Assembly (NCBI GenBank): GCA_963281255.1
Contig: OY725506.1
Coordinates: 1,593,001 to 1,657,000 of the forward strand
Source of the DNA: Aphrocallistes beatrix
Taxonomy: Eukaryota; Porifera; Hexactinellida; Sceptrulophora; Aphrocallistidae
Direction of reading: 5' to 3'
DNA length: 64,000 bases
The position numbers were made by a program, and so were the translations under genes. Position 1 is the stretch's first letter. Each line of letters starts with the position of its first letter. The notes beneath the pieces are model-generated. The model ran no database searches and had not been told where the DNA came from. It worked only from the letters and a program-made list of their open reading frames with translations. This document shows positions 1 to 13,447 of this stretch, in pieces.

Positions 1-3000
1 TTTAATCCCCGCACCTGGCACACTCATCATTCAAGTTACTTTGATTTCCTTATAAAGCACTCCTTACATTATATCTCCGAAGTAATATTACCGAATGATT
101 TGTTGTTTTTAATTTACTTCCTAAACATTAGGAGAAAACTCCTCCTTATGTCAGAATCATTTTATGAAATTTATTTTATGACTCATTCTAGCAATCCCTA
201 ATAGCAAACACTAATCAAGAACTGTTCTCTTCACTCAGCATCGTAATGTTATTATTCAATTACGTACTCGCTGTTCAACTCAAAGGTCCAAGCATCTCTG
301 CAGCGTACTGGAATTGGTTTCTAGCAAGTAATCTTGTTGCGGTTCCTTATTCTACAGACATGTAGACTTACATTCTTGCAAATACATTCTTGCAGCTGAA
401 GATGAGAAGGACATATATTTATAAATCTTAATTGAACGTCGAACTTCAAACGCTGCTTTCAGAGGTTTCAATACGTTTGTAGACTCTAGATTGCTAGAAC
501 CAGCATACACATTGATTGATTGGTGTTTATAGCTTACTTAATCGTCCTTTGACCTAAAATTAGAATTTCGGCAGTTTTAACCCTTATAGTTTCCTTTGTC
601 ATGTCTCTTGCGTTTTATAATTGCATTTTACACTATTCTCTTTGATTTGTTGGACATCCTCTAAAAATTGTTTTAGAGCATTTCAGGAAACTTTAATCTA
701 ATTGTATACTAGAATCGATTACTTTTCAAATGTTACCATTAGCATTTATTCTACAGATGATTTACTCTGTACGCAATCCCTGTTCATTGTCTCTTTTCAT
801 CTGAATTTATGCTAATGCCTGTGATGGCTACCTAAGCAGTTGCGTAGGGATTATTATAATTTGAACTATTTTAGATTTAATTTGATAATACAAGTTTTAG
901 ACTCGAACATTCTGGTATTTTCCTTTAGAATCTACATTTATCCGAAGCATTCCGTTGCTTTTCCAGAATCCCATTCACTGCATTCAGGAAGTTTAGGCTA
1001 AGCAAACCATTTTGTTATGAATCCCCAATCACATTGCATTCCTTGTACCGCAATCCAGCATTCAAGTTTAAGGATAATGATGGCTTCGCTGGATTCATTT
1101 TCTGAACTGCGTCACATGCTCTGGAGAAAGTCTCAAACAGATATTCATAGCTATTACGTAAATTAATTTAGAATTCTATGTTCAAACCACTTCGTGAATG
1201 CACTTAATTGGACATTACTAAATGTTTGGGTGACACAGAGCTCCCTAATTGCGATTCCTTGTGGCTCGACATGAACATATCTCTACTTTAGTACTGTACT
1301 ATACAATATTTAATTAGTCCAATAGTCCGAATGCCATAACGTCTGCTGGTGAAGAAATAATTGTAATGCTTGAATTTTGGTCTATTGTCTAGGTTACAAG
1401 TAGGCAATGAATTAATAAAAAGAAATTTTTAGGATCTAGATGACGATGTTTGATATATCTCGAGTCGTCTTTAATCTGCTTTGTGGCTTTACCTCGAATT
1501 AACATTTTCAAATATTATATTCAGAATTATTTGCACTTTCAACGGAATAATCAACACTTAAACCTTGATCCATATTCAAGATCGTATTTGACCTTGAAAC
1601 CAATGTATCCTGCTGACAGCATTCGCTAGGTTATTTGGAGTAGTCCATTGTTTAAACTGGTGAATAATAACAATGACATTCCCGAAAAGAAATCCTGTAT
1701 TATTAAATTGACCGACATTGAATATAGTACGGAGAAATATTTCTGGCGGCGTTGTGTGATCTTAATCGTATTTACTTTGTTTCCGCTGCAAAATGTGATC
1801 ATTTCTACTCTTCCTGTGTTAATTGTATTTACAACTTAGGTGAGAAAGAGCTCTAAAAGAGTTATTAAAAAAGATTTTTTGAAGCTTACATTTCGCATCA
1901 GATAGCTTCTATCAATGCACAAAGGGAAAACCGCTACTCATTATTATTCATCTCCATCATCTGCACAGGATGATGTCTACTATTTACTACAGTGCACATA
2001 AAAATGCTGATAGTCTATTATATACCTTCTCAATTATTTATTTTAAATTTTAATTAGTTAAAACATGGACGCTAATTGTTTGACAATACAGTAATATATA
2101 GATAATTGGCTATTCTAATATCGGAGATAAATCCAATGCTATATTAGTGAATGGCGTACAAGGAACGACATTGCCACTCTCAAGGATCGCCTCGACAAAT
2201 CATTACATCCAAAACACATGTTTTTAATGAGCAAAATTATCTTAATTCATCTCATATATTAGAACGCTATTATTTTGTTTGTTTGTGCGAATTGATTGAG
2301 GAAGTGGCAAGAGCTATGAAAATTGGTATTCGGTGTCAAATGATGTATCTACGGACAACTTTGAATATCTAAGCAAATTTTTCACACCAAAAATTTGATC
2401 GGGGTCTTTAGGAGTGTAGATCCTGAAAATCGTGTATTTACTAACTACAAGTATGTCGATATTTTATTCGTTTTGTTTACAATATATGCATAGAGTAAAT
2501 GAATTAGCGAGCCTCTGAATTCTGGGCGCCCGAAGGGCAACGCTTCGGATACGAAGCGTCTGTTAGCCGCTTTTGTATGGTTTATTACACGATATTCAAT
2601 ATTATGTCAAGTAATTAATGAATACAAATGGACAGATGGTATTTCCTGATATAATTCGATTTTCAACTTTTTGACTTTGAACTGCGTTTAGACCCGAGGA
2701 TGTCAACCACTGCCTTGCATACCCGATACACCTCCTTAGTAATATGACTACTCAGGTTCACACAAGTGCTCTAGCTTTATATTCATAGTTATTGAATTTG
2801 ATTTTGATCTTGTTGGAAGGCTCTGCTTTACTTTATTTCATTTATCATAGCCTATTCTCGAATAGCTGCGGGGCTATTATTACTTTTAGTCTCATTTCCA
2901 ATTGATGAAAATTTATATTTCAGATTTAAGAGAATTTTCAATGAATATAACCGCGCGAATGATTAGATAAACGATAGGAGGGGAGAATTCGTGTAAAAAT

Positions 3001-3606
3001 TTGTTCTGAGGGGTAACAAATTTTTGTACTCACTTGAAGGGAAGGAGGCAATTATTCGGGGGTGGCTACTTTCGGATATATGCAGTATCCATTTTTTCAG
3101 CCAGGAAAATTTTTAATAATACCTATCGTAGTATAACATATCGACGACTGCTATTTTAAGCTATTTTTAGACGAATATTTTCAAATTGAATGTGTAAATT
3201 ATTTATATTTTGTCAGAATTTCGCCATAATTTGACCTGAAAAAGTGATTAATGTGATTTGTTATAATTATACTAGTATTATAATCACTTAAACCCGGTGA
3301 TTTTCCTTAAAAATATTCTATCAAGGTCCATTAAAATTGCTTAACAAATGAACATTGCAAGAAATTATATTTGGAAGGCGATATTTTTATTTGTCATATT
3401 CCCCAATCGATAGTAATCTACTTGTAGTATTTAAGATACAGCCATTTGTTACCCCATTAAAATTATTATAGTGCAAGAGAATCAGTTTTAAAATATTTAA
3501 TTTAATTCAATTTAATATACTATTACAAATCAAGCAACGAATATATTTGGAATTCTGGAGATTGGCCAGGATAGTGAGGATGTTGATGTTAAAATGAATC
3601 GCCAGT
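1..3606. other. gene-poor AT-rich stretch
   Basis: No convincing coding region. Open frames here are short, AT-driven and show no recognisable protein. The only structured piece is a copy of the unclassified repeat at 2283-2575, listed separately. Confidence 0.6.
2283..2575 (-). repeat. unclassified structured repeat, copy 1
   Basis: Read on the minus strand, this starts with a GC-rich head at about 2519-2575. The head contains a perfect 8-bp hairpin, ACGCTTCG with a GATA loop and CGAAGCGT. It then runs through a segment with TTGTAAACAAAA and a CTACACYCCTAAA motif and ends at a conserved CGAATTGATTGAGGAAG block near 2288. The same order of motifs recurs at 16170-16900. The classification is unknown and no terminal inverted repeat is evident. 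Confidence 0.6.
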
Positions 3607-4110
3607 TCATATCAGCACTGAGGAGTTCAAACTTCGATTGCAAAGATTATGGTTTGGCTGTTGGGAATACTTTCTATAGGTTTCATCCAGACTTCGAAAT
3701 GATAGCTGTCTGCATTCTGTAGGAATTATCATGGATCTGGAGTGTGTTTTTTTCATTAGCTTTTCTCTCTGCTTGCACATTACTATGATTGGAGACGGTT
3801 TCCTCGATATTTTCTTTGGTCTCGTGATTGATTTGTATACTTTATGTTGTCTTGATTTTAACAATTCCAATCTCTTGTGTAGTTCTTTCTTCTCATCTTT
3901 ACATCCGTTCACGCGGTCAGGATACATTGCGTGATTTAACATCGCTTCCAATTCGGCGTCTTCTAACTTTCTTTCCAATTGAATGATGCAGGTTGTGAGG
4001 TCCCACAGGTCATCCATGGAAGAAATCTCGTTACTCGAGTCTGTTTCACAAGAATCATAATCAGGAATGCTGCTACCTGTGCTAGACTTACTGCTCAGTC
4101 CTGCTCCCAT
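3607..4110 (-). CDS. small probable N-myristoylated coiled-coil protein
   Basis: This is a single-exon open frame of 167 codons starting at the ATG whose complement is at 4108-4110. The protein begins MGAGLSSK, which fits the N-myristoylation pattern (Gly2, small residue at 6), so membrane attachment is plausible. It continues with a Ser/Thr-rich acidic segment (about residues 8-35), then a charged helical stretch (about 38-90) rich in E, K and L that could form a coiled coil, then a basic C-terminal half rich in K, R and S. A TATA-like run lies about 15-20 bases upstream on the minus strand. I recognise no family. The reading frame is much longer than other frames in this AT-rich region, which is the main support. 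It could instead be a chance frame or one exon of a larger gene. Confidence 0.5.
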   Translation of the reverse strand: MGAGLSSKSSTGSSIPDYDSCETDSSNEISSMDDLWDLTTCIIQLERKLEDAELEAMLNHAMYPDRVNGCKDEKKELHKRLELLKSRQHKVYKSITRPKKISRKPSPIIVMCKQREKLMKKTHSRSMIIPTECRQLSFRSLDETYRKYSQQPNHNLCNRSLNSSVLI

Positions 4111-7100
4111 TTTAGCACGAAAAATATATATGGATTTAATTTTATTTGCTGTGATTGAATTATGAACACTTCTATTTCAATTCCTATTTATACTATCTCT
4201 GAGCTATACTCAACTACTCACTAGCAGTGGCATTGCATTGCGAAGAGTGCAGACTATTACTGCCTTTGTATTCCCCACTGCTATACTCCTGATTATTTGC
4301 AGATTTCACTTCTCAATCTAGCTAACCCTCAGTTGTTTCAGTCCTGCTCGCAAATTATCCACTAATTAGTCTTGATATATCTTTACCATTTCTTTTTCAA
4401 AGTTTCGAATTCTGAAAACTTTTTGTCCTTTGAGCACATTATTCATTCGCGTTAATCCACCATACAATAGACTCGCTGAATACTTGATTATCAATGATAT
4501 CAGATTTAATGCTCTGCTAATTGATTGCTATTATTAAGTTTTCTTAATAAATTGTCTCATTTGGCATTTAATTGCCGTTCACAGGTGTGCCACCAACAAC
4601 AGCATTCGTATACACTTTTATCAAAGAATAACTGCTTTGTAACATGAGATGGAATGATTTTTAGAAATATTCATGTACACATATTCCATCGACATATTAT
4701 CACTATACACCTATCTAACAATCTAAAAACAAGTCTGCGGCACAGCTTGGTGCATGAGTGTGGTTAGTACGTCCCTTTCATCCTGTCAGATGCAAATTAT
4801 AAATTTATTTCTACTAATATAAATTGCTACATACGTGTGCTGAGATAATACACTTTAGAAAGTATTCTTCAATGTTATCTCTGCCTGCTTTTATAACGAC
4901 CAATACGATGAACCCGAAATATCAACCTTACTTTTCATAGCCTAGCTTATCTTCTCGTTATCACATCTCGTCTCGGAAGTTATTGTTACTGTTCAATCGT
5001 TCGTTATCCTGCATGGCTTCATGGCGACATCATCAATTGTTTGACAGCAGACTCTGAGTCCAGGGAAGATAAAGGTTCTACCATCCTTGTTGAGAAACAA
5101 GACTCATGATCTGTTAAGGGATGGAAGCAATACAAATTTAATCATTCGACGTTCTTAGAAGTAGTTTATTGAGAGAACGGAGATTTTGTAAATCATCCTA
5201 ACAAACCTTTTTAGTAAAGTTCACTTCTTGGTTATGTAATATTTATTTTCTCATCTCTTGAAAATAAAAGTGACATTTTATGATGCTTAAGTTCCAACAT
5301 AAATTCCATAATGAATTATTGTGTAGGTAAGAACCAGCAGCTTAGTGATTCTGCTAGACATTATAATGAATCATACGAAATATTGCTTTGCATAATTAAT
5401 TAATTAAGTTTAATCACCAATGTCTCTTTATTAGCGTACTATATGTCTGGCAATATTATCTCGCACCTGGGTTGTGTAGCATTTCTGCTAATTTGGATCA
5501 ATCATTCAATCGCGACGATGTCAAAATCCGGTTAGCCAATGTTATCATACGATATGGTGGTTGATTGAGAAATATCCCGGATATGAAACTCCTTCAGATT
5601 CGAAATATAATGAAAGTGCAATACGCTCGATGGAAACACGTATCCAATTTACGTGTCCAAATGATCTTAGTTATAATAGCGGATGTGCAGCTCTGTCTCC
5701 CACCTATTGAGTAAGAGATGGAGTTTCACTATGCATCAGTTGAACTCTCTGATCTCTTGGGTGTAATCATGTTACAGTTAATGATTGCTATATTTCTAGC
5801 TCATAATGTCATATTACGTAAAATGTATATTTGCTATTTTTAGATTGTTCGTCGTCATCCAAGCTTTGAGGATTACAGACACAGAGCGGTCACTAACTTG
5901 TCCTACATTTGTGCAATACAGATCATCTTTTTGATTGTCTATAAATGATGTTACATAAATCCGCATTATTCCTAATTAATACATTTCTTATTAGTTTAAT
6001 TTGTCATCAGCCAAATATCTGCAATAATTGACGTATGCATTTATCTATACCTGAGCTCTATCTACTGGGATGAAAAGTAGGAAAGAGAAGATTAACAAAA
6101 TGACCTTTCTGAACTTCCTACGGCTCGCAACACAGGAAACGCCATAAAATCGTGCGGGCTTTTTTGATCATCAGAAAGCTATCGCCATCGTGATATAGTC
6201 AACTGATCCCCCTGACAACTTAGATTGTGCCGCCGATAGACCGCGCTTTCTTTTTCTCTCTAATCCACGGATGTGAATTCTAAAGTTTACTTATGTTTAA
6301 TAGTCATGAACCGTTGGTAGTTAATGGCCTAGTTCACATATAATTATTAATGATACTTGGAGTGTTTGAATAACACTGTAATCAAGTCTACTCAATGAGT
6401 TTTGTTAGACAGTTAAATATTTTGTTCCGTTGAACAATTTCGTTTCAGCTGTAACTTATCTCAAATTCTTTCTTTAATTAAGCAATATTTGTTGTAGAAT
6501 TGAATTTAATAGATTGTGTTATTATTATCGGTTTGGTAATGGATCCTGCTGCGGTAGGATAATGCATTATGGGTGAGCTTATAAGATGCATTAATGTATT
6601 TTGCCGAAATAATTCTTCCTTATTCAACGGAATTTGGAAGCTACTGATGTCCCTGACCAAACTTGTCTTCGCGCTTTGAAGACATAATGCTTGTCTTTAT
6701 ATACAGCTGGGCCTGGGATGCTGCAGAGAAAGGCAAGCATAATGTCTACTTTTTAGTCATTGAACTTTTTTCAGTTCAACCGTGCGATCTTTTGTTTTAG
6801 CCAAACTCTTGAAGCATTTGGTAATTCAACAATGCCACTGATAATATGTTCTCTAATTGCTTCTGACTGCAAATTAGGGTCGTTCCACCTGTCTATAGCT
6901 TTGGAGCTGAATTTTAGTATCAGCTAGGTAATTAATGTTACGGTAATAGGATAACTACTATAGTCGATTGGGTTTGATTAACTAGTACCCAGTACCTGAG
7001 GTCTCAGTATAACTTTTCCTAACTTTTCACACAATTCCATGTATGCATCATTATGTATTTAATACGGTTAGCGCAAATCATATTATAGAATTTAATTATT

Positions 7101-7355
7101 TTTCTTCCAAAGTTCTTTGAACTAGAAAAATTTGATATTATATCGGCGGAGAACTTTATACTTGTAGCTGAATAATTTCCTTAATAATCCGTCATTGCTA
7201 ATACATAGCATTAAACTTAGGTCTTATGACCATTGTTTTAAATTTGCGTGGGATACGCAATATTGCAGTCTTTTCTCAGTGACAATGATTTCTTCGAATT
7301 CTTACTTAACCTTGATACCACAAGAAGACTTGAATTTGTTCATCTATACGCGTAC
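4111..7355. other. gene-free stretch
   Basis: AT-rich DNA without a supported gene or a repeat I can delimit. Short frames such as 6478-6660 have no recognisable content. Confidence 0.5.
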
Positions 7356-7697
7356 CAGTGGTTCTCAACCGGGGTGCCATTTGCTTCCTCTAGGGGTGCC
7401 GCAGGCCTTACCACACTTACATACTGCTTTATTTTATTTTCTATTGATACCATTGTCAATGTTGAATTTGATGATTGTCCTCTGACAATCCTCTGGAATA
7501 ATTTATTACACAATATTCACAATAATTTCCTAGTTTATTAATTAGTTATTCTATAATAAAGTCGTAATAATTCAAATCAATCTCCACTTTTACTATCATT
7601 TGTTCATTGGCCTGCCCCTAAGTCAAATTAAGGGGTGCCGCTGAAAGGTATAAGTTTAGAAAGGGTGCCGCGAGAAGAAAAAGGTTGAGAAACACTG
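7356..7697. mobile_element. hAT-type nonautonomous element
   Basis: The element begins CAGTGGTTCTCAACC and ends with the inverse of CAGTGTTTCTCAACC, the classic terminal pattern of Charlie-like hAT elements. GGGGTGCCG motifs appear near both ends. It is 342 bp with no transposase frame. The octamer ATCTATAC immediately follows the right end (7698-7705) and also occurs at 7342-7349, six bases outside the left end. That suggests an 8-bp target duplication with a small later insertion. Confidence 0.8.
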
Positions 7698-7705
7698 ATC
7701 TATAC

Positions 7706-8902
7706 AGATACCCTGAGGCATTATATTCTAAGCTTAGCAAGGTCAAGTTATGTGATCCCACCTCTGTTATCAAATTTAGGAAATATATTTTCTTTCCCTA
7801 TTTATTTCTTCCGTCACGTAATCTCAGAGATCGTTGAGTTCAATTGATTCCTCATTGATTCGGTACCTGGAACCTTTTAAATTGGATTATGAATTAATTG
7901 CATGATTTTGATCATTACACATGCCATTCACTTCCTAAATACGTGAAATAATATGTTTGTTCCTACTAATCTGATGCTACCTAGTAGAATCCCAGGATTC
8001 TGACGAACACCATACATTCTCTGTGTAACATACTCAATTATACGATTTGAATTAATAGACTCAATCTGAAGCTTCTACAGGTTCATCTACAAGCTATCCT
8101 ATTGAGAACTCTGTTAGTACTCAGAACGTATTCATATCACTAAGATGAATGGATTCTTATCAGAATCTTTTTAGATCATCAACACGTTCGCTCTCCCAGG
8201 TTTCCTATGAGGAAGTCATAACAGCACTGATGCTCCTCGATGTCTCGCTATACATCTGTTAGACTGTTTCGGATTGGCATCACCTAGAGCTGCCATCACT
8301 AGCTGCCATCGATCAGCCCTTAGGTCATTTGAAATCCTTTTTCTAGAAATTTGGATAGATCTCGATACTTGTACTGCTTTCTACTTAGGCGATTTTTTAA
8401 TTATTTTTGCAACGCAATCTCTTTTTGAAAGATAATATATTTCAGAATTTGCATGCGCGATAAAATAATTGTCTAAATATTTTAACGCTTTATAAACTGC
8501 AATGATTATCCATCAAAAATACTATTTCTATTTTTATCTAATAGGTGGTGTGGATATACTCTGTACACTATTTCATTTGAATAATTAAGAATTTCTACAT
8601 AATTTATCACCTAAATTTGAGCTTATGGAAACTGTGCAGCTTTTGATAGGATCAGTTATGCCGTATTCGTACTGTGTAATTGTTTTCTACCAGATTGTCA
8701 GAGATGTGAAGGTACTAGACCCGAATGCTCTCCAACTAATTTTGTCAGTCTAACCTCAACTTTTATATGAGGTCTCTTTTCATCTGGACTATTTTCAGTA
8801 AGACTCAGTTGACCTTAATGCCTCATGATCTTTCTTAACTCTTATATTTGTGAGACAAATATGATCCGCAATACTTGCTCCCGTATATATTTGTGCTATG
8901 AT
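7706..8902. other. gene-free stretch
   Basis: No supported gene or delimited repeat seen. Confidence 0.5.
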
Positions 8903-8994
8903 TAGAGATCGCAATGGCCTGAATATTTGCTCCACCCCGGTCCGGCCCGAAAAACCGAATCCCGAACGGACTTCGGTCCGGCTTGCGACCTCCA
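8903..8994. mobile_element. short MITE, TAGAGRTCGCAA family, copy 1
   Basis: A 92-bp GC-rich island in AT-rich DNA, with imperfect terminal inverted repeats (TAGAGATCGCAA at left, TTGCGACCTCCA at right). The same ends bound the element at 38193-38634. Flanking octamers do not match well, so the target duplication here has decayed. Confidence 0.65.
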
Positions 8995-11665
8995 ATACGC
9001 ATAGAGAACTTTATTGTAAGGAAATGTAAGGAGTTTTGAATCATTGATCTTTAGTGCTATGTAAGCTATTTTGTACGTTACAGCTGTCTAACCCGGTACC
9101 CACCAGCAGTTCTAAAATAATATTTGATTGTGTCTCATTTCACAGATATGTACACTCTCTGCAAAATTCAGAATATTGCATATTTATTTTATTGTATAAA
9201 TATGCATTTTAATGGTTTCTCAGCTGGTTGTTCCTATTGATAATATTTCCGTACCATTAGCGAGTAGCATGCTGATATGCGATGATATCCGGAAGCATTA
9301 CATCATACGTATATACAGAGAAACTACTGCGTCCACGAAAGAATACATAATTCGCACAAATAGATGTTATTTAATTAATTTGATTGTAGTAACATCTAGC
9401 TTTCCATTCGTGTGCTTCTTTGTCTGAGTTAGTCGATGAGAAGAAGTTACAACTCTGTACTTAGGTTAAATCTATTGTTGCAAAATTATCGTACAACTAT
9501 TTTCTTCACATTCCAGTTACTGATCAGCTATAATATAATCTTTGTAACTGTGCAAATTAATATTATGTATTACCATGTTGTGTGTGTAATACTTGTCTAA
9601 ATCCCTAACCACTCTTATTATGTTATCATGTATTGTTATTCACAAGTACAAAGTACAGATATTTAATTAGGAATTTCCAAATTTTGTTTTATTTCTGTCC
9701 TAAACTTTCTCTTTCCTATTTTGAGATATATAAATCTTATACTATGTTACTCCACCCATTAACCACATCATTAGCCAAAACATATAATATTGTTAAGAAT
9801 TCTCTTTCATAGCCAGTATGTAGGTAATTATATTTTCCTGGTAGTATTACTGACGCCAACAATTTAATGCCAGTTTGATTTACAAATCTTCAGAGGAGTA
9901 CAAGCACATACACGCATACAATATTTATTCTAACTAAAAAGTTACACAATTAGCCACCTGCAGCAACAGAGAATCGGATACCCTTGCTTCTAACTTTATT
10001 ATCGAATCACTTCTGGGGTGATTTTATATCTCTATTCTCTTTACTGTGTAGTGATTGATCAAGCGAATTGCCTTTGTTCTTTACTTTGCTCAAAGTTGAA
10101 CTTATGTTCAGTTTTCTATGCGGTCTGTTACATTGTAAGGCCTTTTGCCCTAGCAATTCTGCTCTGACTTGACATGCCCCTACTCTTTGTTCTTATTCTA
10201 CTGTGTGGGGGCTCATTATGTCGCGTCTCATATTTTACTCTTACACTGCACGGAAAAGCTGGCGATCAGTTGATCTACAAGTCACCAATCTGTCCGCTAA
10301 CCAAACAATCATCACTTGCGCTAAATAGAATGTTTTTAATTACAAAATTTATTATGCTAACCTTTGATCTGTCCTTTGAATTATTTCCATCTCGGTTCAG
10401 TTTTCTGATTAGCTCATTAGTAACATTAATTCCTCATTGGCTTACACATACTCTTTGGTATGGTACATATTCGTATGCACCATACTTAAACCTGACCTAA
10501 TAACGGACACTGAGTTAAAAAATTATATTTGATTTTAATTCTCAATTAATTAGAAGAAAAAAATGTAGATTTTAGGAACTTCGTATTAATTTACAAGTAT
10601 GTGCACACATCTGGTATCTGGAGACGCACTGATATCTGCACACAGTGGAGCCATGCCATAGCTGCCATGAAAGCTTATACTTACTATAGTTTTCAATGAT
10701 AGCACATACGTTGCATGTTATGAGAAGAATGTTATTAGTGAGCTTATATCGTATTTTTTTCTTAATAGAAGTAATTTCCGTAGGTGTGGCTGAAAAGAGG
10801 TGCAACCTGTACCATTATCATAGAGTACATTTCTTGAAATGATTTACATTAGCCTTCCATTAACTTTTTCAAGATTCAATTATTCAATCCATCACCCATT
10901 TGCATGTTACGAGAGTCTCCCACGCCGATTACACCCGTTTAATTGCTCTATAATATATTCATACCCTCACATGATGTTTAGCATTCATATCGCCGAGAAA
11001 CAACATTCTGTTTAGGCTCAAGCTAGGAGGTGACACGATATTTAATTGTAGGAACTTATTGTTTCTCCTGATCATATTGGCTAGACTATTTCTCTAGAAA
11101 TAATTAACAACACTTCACGATCACATGCAACCTAATTAAGATATGAATAATTATGAGTTCTTATCAGTGTTTCAGGACAATTTTAATTAATTATGGAAGA
11201 TCATGCATGTGCAGGTGTAGTAGTACTGTGGCTGTATTTCGCTTCATAACGTTACTCCTGGAAGAGCTTAATGTCCTCGTGAAACTAATGGTACACTACA
11301 TTGGTTATAGTACTGTCTGAAATATTGAGGATTGACGATGTTCAATCAACTCAATGATTCTTAAAATAAACATTTTTGCATAGCAGCATAGCACATAGTA
11401 GAGGACCGATTTCTAACAAATTGTTGGTGACATCTCCGATACACTGGGACGTAATTGATGCACTAAATTATTTTTCTCTACTATTTGAATATATTTGAGT
11501 TTTTACAGATATGTAATAACATTTATTCTTATTTTTTACTCTAAAGAATGTCTGAAAATATTTCCCTTTTCTATATAATTTCGCTTACAGCTGTTGATGC
11601 TGTTGTTATAATATATACTACTACCACATTTCATATATAATATACTACGTATATATACATATATA
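8995..11665. other. gene-free stretch
   Basis: AT-rich. The frame at 10174-10500 has a hydrophobic start but nothing else supports it as a gene. No other feature delimited. Confidence 0.5.
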
Positions 11666-12253
11666 GGGTGTCTCAAAAGTTCTGCAACAACCAATTTTAC
11701 TTTGTTAATTTGACTAAGATCACTTGATTGTATTCCAAATTAGCCTCCATAAATGAAATCTAGCACCCTTCTTGCATAGAAATGAGCTCAACTCATTACG
11801 CAAAAAACATTTCTTATAAAATTTTAAATAATTACAGACCAATTACTCCAAAATTTAGAGCTCAAAAGTGCGAAGTTTGAAGATCACTATTTTTCTAATG
11901 AAATATTACATCAATCACTTCTAAAGTCTGTAATTGATTCATAATACTAAAATAATATTATTACTTTTGAATTATGTAGCAGTAATCTTCGATAAGAACG
12001 ATTATTTTTAAAGTATAGCCATAAAATGTACCTGAGATGTGAGATTTTTTATTGAGTTAAAAAATATTCTTTACGAGACAATGAAATATATGATCCATCA
12101 TTGCAAATAAATTGAGAAATACAGGCCATTGGAATGCAAAATAATTAAGATAATCCTCTCTTATTTTTGATTAAAATGAGGTATCAGATGTTCGATCTAT
12201 TTATCTATGTATAATACATTAGTAAAATTCGTTGCAGAACTTTTGAGACACCC
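11666..12253. mobile_element. mariner/Tc1-type MITE
   Basis: Terminal inverted repeats of about 23 bp read GGGTGTCTCAAAAGTTCTGC at the left end and the exact inverse at the right end. TA dinucleotides lie at the boundaries (11664-11665 on the left, and TA two bases beyond 12253). The 588-bp interior is AT-rich with no transposase frame, so this is a nonautonomous or internally deleted element. Confidence 0.8.
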
Positions 12254-12346
12254 TGTATAGTATATACTATCCTGATTCTTATGTGTTGTTAATAATCACA
12301 TAATTGCTTGTCTAATGATATTATTGAATTTTTGTTTCCTATTTAA

Positions 12347-12418
12347 AGTAAATACCCCGAATTTTTATGGCTTCCCCACCCAAATGGCTTAAACCGGAAA
12401 TGACGTGACACATTCTAG
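12347..12418. repeat. dispersed repeat, also in LIG4 intron
   Basis: About 70 bp starting AGTAAATACCCC, then GGCTTCCCCACCCAAA and GACACATTC. The same ordered motifs occur at 43121-43194 inside the LIG4 intron. Family unknown. Confidence 0.65.
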
Positions 12419-13447
12419 GGGCAACGGAGGGATAATTATTAATATTATTATTTTTCATTTAATAATTGTGTGTGTTGTAATGTGGCCAAATTTCTCACAA
12501 TTTGACTGTGGAATGGGCGTAACTCCCGCATGCCACCCTACCCCAAATATAGGGTGTATAAATGTGGCATGTCACCCTACTGTTGAGATTCGGTCCAGTA
12601 CAAGATTAAACCAGAGAAGTGTACAAGTTACTAGGTGCTATTTTATAGTATAAATAATTCATCGCAAGATTATATTAGAAGTAATTTACTCAGATCTTCA
12701 AAATGTTCGTGTTTACACTACTATTATCCTTTTAACCTTTTAACCGAACACAGTCAGACATCAGCTGGGTTTATATTATTATCCGAAATGTGCACACTTC
12801 TTAGAATTACCGATAAATATATGCAAATAACTTACTAGTGCAAGGTACACTCCTGAACTTATCTCGTGGATTTAACCATTTCATAATTTATAACCTTATG
12901 ACCTATTACACAATTCTCAATGGCTACTAATACATACCTCGTATCCCATATCCGTTCATACTAAAAGTTTCATACTATCAACATTTTAACATGTACATAT
13001 GTTAATATGTTTGCATTAATTCCCCCTTGTAAACCCAGAAACAACACAAGCTACTTATTTTTGTGTGCATTGCATATTATCTCAAGTACATTACATTTAT
13101 TTAGTGAGTGACATTTATCCAATATGGATGGATATGTAATGCACACAATTTAGTACTTTCGCCGCCGAGTTGATGGCCATTGTTAATGTTATTGCACAAG
13201 AGACATAGCAATGACACATCTTACAATACTATCGCCTCACTTACTGATAACATCTAATATTATCTAATCAGCAGTTTATACGGATTAGCTAATATTAATG
13301 TAATTATTCAGGTGTATCTGAGTGAGTCTTGTGTCTGCTCGTTTTTACAAAATCTCACTAATCCACTATTATGCATTTACTTATGAATTACAACTATTTA
13401 ATTAATCTGATAATTTATTCAACTAATCTAGTTCTGCTTCCTGAGTG
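12419..13447. other. gene-free stretch upstream of the propeller gene
   Basis: AT-rich intergenic DNA. It presumably includes the promoter of the gene at 13448, but no defined element is recognisable. Confidence 0.4.

Noticed and set aside
7195-7541. Overlapping ORFs of 96-97 codons
   Set aside because: They cross the boundary of the hAT element at 7356 and have no recognisable content.
10174-10500. Secreted or membrane protein frame with hydrophobic start
   Set aside because: No conserved pattern, no supporting signals, and hydrophobic frames are common in AT-rich DNA.
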